A program made the translations under genes and the position numbers. A stretch of DNA of 64,000 bases from the NCBI RefSeq assembly GCF_021033825.1, contig NZ_JAIFXZ010000006.1, positions 120,785 to 184,784 on the forward strand, read 5' to 3'. The first letter of the stretch is position 1, and each line of letters begins with the position of its first letter. This DNA comes from Dietzia aurantiaca. GTDB taxonomy: Bacteria; Actinomycetota; Actinomycetes; Mycobacteriales; Mycobacteriaceae. This document shows positions 58,700-64,000 of the stretch, piece after piece. Under the pieces are notes generated by a model. That model was not told the DNA's origin and ran no database searches. It saw only the letters and a list, made by a program, of their open reading frames with translations.

Positions 58700-59815
58700 T
58701 CAGCCGGTGACGAGGCCGGTGAGCCGCTGCCGGACGTGCCGCGCCCACAGCGAGCCGACGCCCTCGACATCAGCGAAGTCCGCCTGCTCGGCCGCCAGTA
58801 GTGCCGACACCGAGCCGAACCGCTCCACGAGCGCCGCGATCTGTACCGGCCGCAACCGGGGGATGTGGGCGAGCATCCGGTAGCCGCGCGCCGAGACCTG
58901 GTCGTCCAGATCTTCGGGCTCGGCCGGTAGCCCGAGGCAGCGCGCGACGGGGCCGGGTAGCAGCAGGTCCGCGTCGGAGAGCACGGTGAGTCGCTCCAGC
59001 CCCGTCTCGACCTGCTCGGCGGTGGGCAGGGCCGGGGAATCCGCATCGGCGGGATCCATACCGGTCTGGTCCACCATCAGGTAGTCCGCGACAAGGCCCC
59101 AGAGCTCGTCCGGGGTGTCCGAGAGCAACTCCTCGAGCTGCAGCGTGGTCTGGCGCCCGTACTCACCCATCTCGACGGTCAGCTCGGCGAGCTCGGTCCC
59201 CAGTCGCTCCAGGCGGAGCAGGCGCTGGGCCATGGTGATCACGTCACGCACGGCCGCGTACCCGCCGATCTCCGCGCGATCGAGCCGGGCCCGGGCGCGG
59301 GCGGTGCGGGCGCCGTGACGCTCCATCGTGGCGACGGTCTGGTCGGCGCGGGCGAGAAGCACGACGGGATCAGCCAACACGCGGGCCTGCCCCGCGGCGT
59401 ACACGGTCACTGTGGTCATGGATGCCGACACGGCGACCGCGGGGACACCGGTATGCCGGGCGGTCCGCTCCGCGGCGCGGTGACGGGTGCCCGTCTCCAC
59501 GGCGGGGAGCGAGGGGTCGGGCACCAGATGGACATTGGCGCGGGTGATCCTCGTGCCGTCCGTGGACAGGACCACGGCGCCGTCCATCTTGCTCAGCTCG
59601 CGCAGGCGGGCCGGGGTGAACGGGACGTCGAGATCGACCCCGCCGTCACAGATGGACTGGACCGCGGGATCGTCCCCGAGTACGACGAGGCCGCCGGTTC
59701 CGCTACGCCGGATCCGGTCGAGCGCGTCGCGCAGCGGCGTGCCCGGGGCGAGGCGGCGGAGAACGCCGCGGACCTCGGCGTCGACGGGCGAGCCGTCAGC
59801 CGAGCGGGCGGACAG
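58700..59815 (-). CDS. disA: diadenylate cyclase DisA, likely CTG start
   Basis: This 371-residue enzyme makes cyclic di-AMP from two ATP and scans DNA. The DAC domain has D-G-A (about 78-80) and G-T-R-H-R (109-113). A helical linker and a C-terminal helix-hairpin-helix domain (about 300-365) follow. Homology extends upstream of the first ATG (59587, inside K-M-D-G-A), to R-L-A-P-G-T, yet no in-frame ATG, GTG or TTG exists there. The best-placed start is CTG 59815, which gives the same N-terminal length as in M. tuberculosis. It begins ten bases after lpqE; the radA gene usually between them is absent. Confidence 0.85.
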   Translation of the reverse strand: MSARSADGSPVDAEVRGVLRRLAPGTPLRDALDRIRRSGTGGLVVLGDDPAVQSICDGGVDLDVPFTPARLRELSKMDGAVVLSTDGTRITRANVHLVPDPSLPAVETGTRHRAAERTARHTGVPAVAVSASMTTVTVYAAGQARVLADPVVLLARADQTVATMERHGARTARARARLDRAEIGGYAAVRDVITMAQRLLRLERLGTELAELTVEMGEYGRQTTLQLEELLSDTPDELWGLVADYLMVDQTGMDPADADSPALPTAEQVETGLERLTVLSDADLLLPGPVARCLGLPAEPEDLDDQVSARGYRMLAHIPRLRPVQIAALVERFGSVSALLAAEQADFADVEGVGSLWARHVRQRLTGLVTG

Positions 59816-59825
59816 GGCGGACGTC

Positions 59826-60398
59826 TCAGTGCCCCTCGGACGGGGCGGCGGTCTCGGCCGGGCGGGTGTACTCGCCGATCTCGAGGGGCTCGGCCATCAC
59901 GGCCGCGTCCAGCTCGATCCGCTCGCCGTTGCTGAAAGAGACGGTGGCGGGGACCGAGGTGCCGATGTGCAGCTCCTCGCCTCCGGGCAGCATCGCCGTG
60001 GCGTGCTCGAGGCAGACGTCGGCGGCCGGCGGCATGGGTGCGGCGTCCGGGCTGGCGTCGAAGACGATCGAGCAGCCACGCTCCATCGGCCGGGTGTCGC
60101 CGAGCTGTACCGGCATGCCGTCGACCTCGGCCGACTCGATGCCGATCGGGTCCTCCATGCCGTAGCCGGTGTACGAGGCCGCGAAGCCGACACGGGCCTC
60201 GCCGCCGTCCTGCGGGATGAGCACCTGGAAGTCGTTCACGGACAGATCGCCGGCCGAGCCACGGCCGCCGTCGACCGCGGCGACCTGGTTGGCGGTCTGC
60301 GACACCTGGCCGGATCCGCAGGCCGACGCCCCGAGGGCGGCGCCCACGGCCAGGACTACGAGCGCGGTGCGGCGCAGGCCGGTGTTCGGTGAAGTCAC
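59826..60398 (-). CDS. lpqE: lipoprotein, LpqE-like
   Basis: This 190-residue lipoprotein has a signal peptide ending in L-G-A-S-A-C, followed by an extracellular beta-rich domain with two further Cys. It corresponds in place to lpqE (Rv3584), divergent from carD. A GAGGAG ribosome site precedes the GTG start. The C-terminal tail E-T-A-A-P-S-E-G-H is low complexity. Mycobacterial LpqE has no firm function; copper-chaperone-like PCuAC folds have been suggested for relatives, but no such Met/His motif is clear here. Confidence 0.75.
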   Translation of the reverse strand: MTSPNTGLRRTALVVLAVGAALGASACGSGQVSQTANQVAAVDGGRGSAGDLSVNDFQVLIPQDGGEARVGFAASYTGYGMEDPIGIESAEVDGMPVQLGDTRPMERGCSIVFDASPDAAPMPPAADVCLEHATAMLPGGEELHIGTSVPATVSFSNGERIELDAAVMAEPLEIGEYTRPAETAAPSEGH

Positions 60399-60563
60399 GT
60401 CAGGCTCCTCGGGGAATGGTCGTCTCTCAGGCCGGTCTCATCGTAGTCCACGGCCCCGCGCCATCGGTGCCGGAGTGGCCCCCTCGGGGGCGCCGGAATG
60501 CCTGGACAGGTCCAGCACGGTGCTGACCTGCGCAAACGGAAAACGCCGAGGCTGAGGGCGTGC

Positions 60564-60569
60564 TAAGAT
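60564..60569 (+). promoter_or_regulatory. -10 hexamer of carD
   Basis: TAAGAT lies 28 bases before the carD ATG, leaving a short leader with an AAAGGGGAAAG ribosome site. Confidence 0.45.
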
Positions 60570-60596
60570 AGGTCAGTCGAAAGGGGAAAGCCACTC

Positions 60597-61091
60597 ATGG
60601 AGTTCAAGGTCGGCGACACCGTCGTCTACCCGCATCACGGCGCCGCGACCATTCAGGCGATCGAGATGCGGACGGTCAAGGGCACCGAGAAGGAATACCT
60701 CGTCCTCAAGGTTTCGCAGGGCGATCTCACGGTCAAGGTCCCGGCCGAGAACGCCGAGTACGTCGGAGTGCGCGACGTGGTGGACCAGGCGGGCCTCGAC
60801 AAGGTCTTCGAGGTCCTGCGCACCGAGCACGCGGAGGAGCCCACCAACTGGTCCCGCCGCTACAAGGCGAACGGCGAGAAGCTCGCCTCGGGCGATGTGA
60901 ACAAGGTCGCCGAGGTCGTTCGTGACCTCTGGCGTCGCGATCTCGACCGTGGTCTGTCCGCGGGCGAGAAGCGCATGCTGGCCAAGGCCCGCCAGGTGCT
61001 CGTCGGTGAGCTCGCGCTCGCCGAGCGCGCGGACGAGGATCGCGCGGACGCGCTCCTCGACGAGGTGCTGGGCTCAGCGGCCCCCGCGTAA
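60597..61091 (+). CDS. carD: RNA polymerase-binding transcription factor CarD
   Basis: This 164-residue protein stabilises RNA polymerase open complexes at rRNA and other promoters. The N-terminal Tudor-like RNA polymerase-interaction domain ([15 protein letters not shown]) is followed by a helical DNA-binding domain with the conserved W-S-R-R-Y-K-A-N and R-D-L-W-R-R-D. The length is standard (162). ispD follows after 16 bases. Confidence 0.96.
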   Translation: MEFKVGDTVVYPHHGAATIQAIEMRTVKGTEKEYLVLKVSQGDLTVKVPAENAEYVGVRDVVDQAGLDKVFEVLRTEHAEEPTNWSRRYKANGEKLASGDVNKVAEVVRDLWRRDLDRGLSAGEKRMLAKARQVLVGELALAERADEDRADALLDEVLGSAAPA

Positions 61092-61107
61092 TGCGGCACA
61101 CCACCAG

Positions 61108-61881
61108 GTGACGCACCACGAATCGACCGGCCACCCCGCCCCTACGGGCAGGGTGGCCGCGGTCGTCCCCGCCGCCGGATCCGGCGTCCGTCTCGGCGCG
61201 GGGATCCCCAAGGCCTTCGTCGAGCTCGGGGGCCGCACCATGCTCGAACGGTCCGTGGCAGGGCTGCTCGCCTCGGGCGTCGTGGACGATGTGGTGGCCG
61301 TGGTGCCGGACGATCGCGTAGACGAGGCCGAGTCACTGCTGTCCCCCCTGCGGGTGGGCCGCCATGTCGTCGTCGTCACCACCGGCGGAGCCGAGCGCAC
61401 CGACTCGGTGCGCAACGGCCTCGCGGCGCTGACCACCGCCCACGACGCGGCGACCGACGCGGCGGTCTACGACGTCCTGCTCGTCCACGACGCGGCGCGG
61501 TGCCTCACGCCCGCGGGGTCGATCCGACGCGTGGTCGAGGCGGTGCGCGCGGGCGAGGCCGCGGTGGTCCCCGTGCTCCCGGTCGTCGACACCGTCAAAC
61601 AGGTCGATGCCGCGGGCCACGTGGTGGGCACCCCCGACCGCGCCGCCCTCCGCGCCGTCCAGACCCCGCAGGGCTTCGCGCCCGACGTGCTCCTCGCCGC
61701 CTACGACGCGGCCGGGGACGTGGCCACCGACGACGCGGGTCTGGCCGAGCGGCTCGGCCGACGCGTCGCCACCGTTCACGGCGCGGCGCTCGCGTTCAAG
61801 ATCACCACCGCGGACGACCGCGCGCTCGCCGAATTCCACCTGCGGTCCCGACCGACCGCACAGCCCCAGGAGGACCCGTGA
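61108..61881 (+). CDS. ispD: 2-C-methyl-D-erythritol 4-phosphate cytidylyltransferase
   Basis: This 257-residue enzyme of the non-mevalonate isoprenoid pathway joins CTP to MEP. It shows the P-loop-like [36 protein letters not shown] and T-P-Q-G-F. The GTG at 61108 is the most upstream reasonable start, and GTG 61153 is possible. Its stop overlaps the ispF start. Confidence 0.93.
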   Translation: MTHHESTGHPAPTGRVAAVVPAAGSGVRLGAGIPKAFVELGGRTMLERSVAGLLASGVVDDVVAVVPDDRVDEAESLLSPLRVGRHVVVVTTGGAERTDSVRNGLAALTTAHDAATDAAVYDVLLVHDAARCLTPAGSIRRVVEAVRAGEAAVVPVLPVVDTVKQVDAAGHVVGTPDRAALRAVQTPQGFAPDVLLAAYDAAGDVATDDAGLAERLGRRVATVHGAALAFKITTADDRALAEFHLRSRPTAQPQEDP

Positions 61882-62360
61882 CCGGACCCGTCATCCCCCG
61901 CGTGGGGATCGGCACCGACGCCCACCGCGTCGAGCCGGGCAAGCCCTGCATGATGGCCTGCCTGCATTTTCCCGACGATCACGGGTGTGAGGGCCACTCC
62001 GACGGCGACGTCGTGGCGCACTCGCTCGTCGACGCGCTGCTGTCCGCGGCGGGGCTCGGAGACCTCGGCACTCTGGTCGGGACCGGGCGGCCGGAGTACG
62101 ACGACGTCTCCGGGGAGCAGCTCCTGCGCGAGGCCGTCCGCGAACTCGACAGGCAAGGCTGGACGATCGGCAACGGGGCCGTGCAGATGGTCGGCAACCG
62201 GCCCAAGATGGGGCCGCGGCGGGTCGAGGCCCAGGAGCGGCTGTCGGAGATCATCGGCGCGCCGGTGTCCGTCTCGGCCACCACGACCGACGGCATGGGC
62301 TACACCGGCCGCGGCGAGGGCGTGTCCGCCGTGGCCACCGCGCTGGTCTACCGGGCCTGA
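61878..62360 (+). CDS. ispF: 2-C-methyl-D-erythritol 2,4-cyclodiphosphate synthase
   Basis: This 160-residue trimeric zinc enzyme makes the cyclic diphosphate. The metal ligands are in G-T-D-A-H-R and E-G-H-S-D-G-D-V, and the later [16 protein letters not shown] is typical. It is coupled to ispD by GTGA, so two non-consecutive pathway steps are co-expressed. Confidence 0.95.
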   Translation: MTGPVIPRVGIGTDAHRVEPGKPCMMACLHFPDDHGCEGHSDGDVVAHSLVDALLSAAGLGDLGTLVGTGRPEYDDVSGEQLLREAVRELDRQGWTIGNGAVQMVGNRPKMGPRRVEAQERLSEIIGAPVSVSATTTDGMGYTGRGEGVSAVATALVYRA

Positions 62361-62409
62361 ACTACCCCACACCCCGCGCGACGAGGCGGGCGCACGGCGC
62401 GGCCACCGG

Positions 62410-62415
62410 TAGACT
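62410..62415 (+). promoter_or_regulatory. leaderless -10 of cysS
   Basis: TAGACT lies eight bases before the cysS GTG with no ribosome site, so cysS has its own leaderless promoter after ispF. Confidence 0.45.
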
Positions 62416-62423
62416 CGGCCACC

Positions 62424-63848
62424 GTGACACTCCATCTATATGACACCGCCACCCGCTCCCTCCGGGAGTTCGCCCCCGTCCGGGAAGGGCACGCGTCTGT
62501 CTACCTCTGTGGAGCCACCCCGCAGTCCGCCCCACACATCGGGCACGTGCGCTCCGGCGTCGCATTCGACATCCTGCGGCGCTGGCTGCTGGCCGCCGGC
62601 TATGACGTGGCGTTCGTGCGCAACGTCACCGACATCGACGACAAGATCCTGACCAAGGCGGCCGAGAACGGCCGCCCCTGGTGGGAATGGGCCGCGACGC
62701 ACGAGCGCGAGTTCACCCGCGCCTACGACGCGCTCGGAGTGCTGCCGCCGTCGACCGAGCCGCGGGCGACCGGGCACATGACCCAGATGATCGAGTACAT
62801 GGAGCGGCTCATCGAGCGCGGCTACGCGTACCCGGCCGAGGGGTCGGTCTACTTCGACGTCGCCGCGTGGTCGGCGGCTCCGGAGGGCGACTACGGTCAC
62901 CTGTCCGGGCACAAGCTCGACGAGGTGGACCAGGGGGAGTCCGCGGACCTGCGCGGTAAGCGCGACCCGCGCGATTTCGCGCTGTGGAAGGCGGCCAAGG
63001 ACGGCGAGCCCAGCTGGCCCACCCCGTGGGGCGACGGTCGGCCCGGCTGGCACCTCGAGTGCTCGGCCATGGCCACCTGGTACCTCGGCGGCACCTTCGA
63101 CATCCACGGCGGAGGCCTGGACCTGCAGTTCCCGCACCACGAGAACGAGGCCGCCCAGTCCCATGCCGCCGGCGACGGCTTCGCGCGGTACTGGCTGCAC
63201 AACGGCTGGGTCACCATGGCCGGCGAGAAGATGAGCAAGTCGCTGGGCAACGTGCTCAGCGTGCCCAACATCCTCACCACGGTCCGGCCGGTCGAGCTGC
63301 GCTACTACCTGGGCAGCGCCCACTACCGCTCGATGCTGGAGTACTCGCCCGAGGCCCTGCAGGAGGCGGCGGCCGGCTATCGGCGCATCGAGGCGTTCGT
63401 GTGGCGGGTGAACGAGGCCATCGGCCCCGACACCGCGGTGTCCGTCGGGACGTGGACCGAGGGGTTCGCCGCCGCGATGGACGACGACCTGGGGGTGCCG
63501 GCCGCGCTGGCCGAGATCCACGGGCAGGTCCGGGCCGGCAACACCGCGCTGGCAGCCGGCGACATGGAGGCCGCGCTGGCCGCCGCCTCGTCCGTGCGGG
63601 CGATGGCCGGGGTACTGGGCGTGGATCCGCTCGACGCCCGGTGGGTTGCCGCCGGTGGGGGCGACGACGACACGGCCGTCGCGCTGGATCTTCTCGTACA
63701 GGCCGAGTTGGCGGCACGGCAGCAGGCTCGGGCGGACAAGGACTTCGCCACCTCGGACGCCATTCGTGACCGGCTGGTCGCGGCGGGCATCGACGTGGCT
63801 GACACTGCGGACGGCCAGAAGTGGTCGCTCGCCAACCGGAAGGACTGA
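62424..63848 (+). CDS. cysS: cysteinyl-tRNA synthetase
   Basis: This 474-residue class I synthetase charges tRNA-Cys. The HIGH motif reads P-H-I-G-H-V, a zinc-binding Cys precedes it (Y-L-C-G-A-T), W-H-L-E-C-S-A-M and H-H-E-N-E give the other zinc ligands, and K-M-S-K-S is present. The length is normal. It is one base from rlmB and co-transcribed with it. Confidence 0.96.
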   Translation: MTLHLYDTATRSLREFAPVREGHASVYLCGATPQSAPHIGHVRSGVAFDILRRWLLAAGYDVAFVRNVTDIDDKILTKAAENGRPWWEWAATHEREFTRAYDALGVLPPSTEPRATGHMTQMIEYMERLIERGYAYPAEGSVYFDVAAWSAAPEGDYGHLSGHKLDEVDQGESADLRGKRDPRDFALWKAAKDGEPSWPTPWGDGRPGWHLECSAMATWYLGGTFDIHGGGLDLQFPHHENEAAQSHAAGDGFARYWLHNGWVTMAGEKMSKSLGNVLSVPNILTTVRPVELRYYLGSAHYRSMLEYSPEALQEAAAGYRRIEAFVWRVNEAIGPDTAVSVGTWTEGFAAAMDDDLGVPAALAEIHGQVRAGNTALAAGDMEAALAAASSVRAMAGVLGVDPLDARWVAAGGGDDDTAVALDLLVQAELAARQQARADKDFATSDAIRDRLVAAGIDVADTADGQKWSLANRKD

Positions 63849-63849
63849 T

Positions 63850-64000
63850 ATGGCGGGCAACTCGAGCCGGCGCGGAGCGATCCGCAAGAGCGGCACGAAG
63901 AAGGGACAGGTCGTCGGTTCCGGCGGCCAGCGTCGTCGTGGACTGGAGGCGCGTGGCGCCACCCCCAAGGCGGAGGACCGGACCTATCACGCGGCCCACC
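63850..64000 (+). CDS. rlmB: 23S rRNA (guanosine-2'-O-)-methyltransferase RlmB, start only
   Basis: The first 50 codons of a gene that runs past the window show [13 protein letters not shown], then a Lys/Arg/Gly-rich stretch. This is the usual basic N terminus of actinobacterial SpoU-type methyltransferases coded after cysS (Rv3579c in M. tuberculosis). The catalytic SPOUT domain is not visible. Confidence 0.8.
   Translation, partial: MAGNSSRRGAIRKSGTKKGQVVGSGGQRRRGLEARGATPKAEDRTYHAAH

Overview
The window is very GC-rich DNA from a mycolic-acid actinobacterium. The gene order lpqE/carD-ispD-ispF-cysS-rlmB, mhuD-mutY-canB, clpC, lysS, panC-panD-coaX, ftsH-folE-folP-folB-folK and ppa-dacB-tilS-hpt matches the Mycobacterium tuberculosis Rv3579c-Rv3628 segment. 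An AftA-type arabinofuranosyltransferase and an MhuD-type haem oxygenase also fit Mycobacteriales. Dietzia is my best guess for the genus, but that is inference. Many genes have an extended -10 hexamer (TANNNT) 6-8 bases before an ATG or GTG, the leaderless arrangement common in this group.

Layout. Positions 1-11.2 kb, mostly minus strand, are the accessory part. They hold a truncated WXG-type (type VII secretion) protein coupled to a DUF3558 lipoprotein, then AftA, a MOP-superfamily flippase, a zinc M1 peptidase and a 1282-residue Pls-like synthetase (adenylation domain, carrier domain, six membrane helices, three soluble domains). The synthetase's specificity residues read as lysine-like. 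An HxlR regulator with two VOC/SRPBCC genes follows. From 11.9 to 17.9 kb come an SDR, a small PspC protein, a dienoyl-CoA-isomerase-like crotonase, a TetR-MMPL pair and ppa. From 18 to 25.7 kb are dacB-tilS-hpt, an acyl-CoA synthetase, a SigJ-like sigma factor, a DUF1059 protein and an amidase.

The region 25.8-40.7 kb is a plus-strand housekeeping block: ftsH, the folate operon folE-folP-folB-folK, two membrane proteins, a DUF2520 protein with panC, panD and coaX, then lysS. It is interrupted by a TMEM175-like channel, a LigB-type dioxygenase and a rhodanese-like gene with an unusual leader. From 40.7 to 49.2 kb are two L,D-transpeptidases, a DUF1801 protein, hrpB and clpC with a ClgR-type box. 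The usual lsr2 gene is absent between lysS and clpC.

From 49.5 to 55.6 kb lies a sulfonate cluster: flavin reductase, ROK regulator SsuR and the ssuDCBA operon. The right end (55.5-64 kb) carries mhuD, mutY, canB, disA directly after lpqE with radA missing, then carD, ispD, ispF, cysS and the start of rlmB.

I see no tRNA, rRNA, insertion sequence, integrase or CRISPR array. The strongest leads are the Pls-like cluster, the disA locus, the rhodanese leader, the nested palindrome at 21.3 kb and the type VII gene cut by the left edge.
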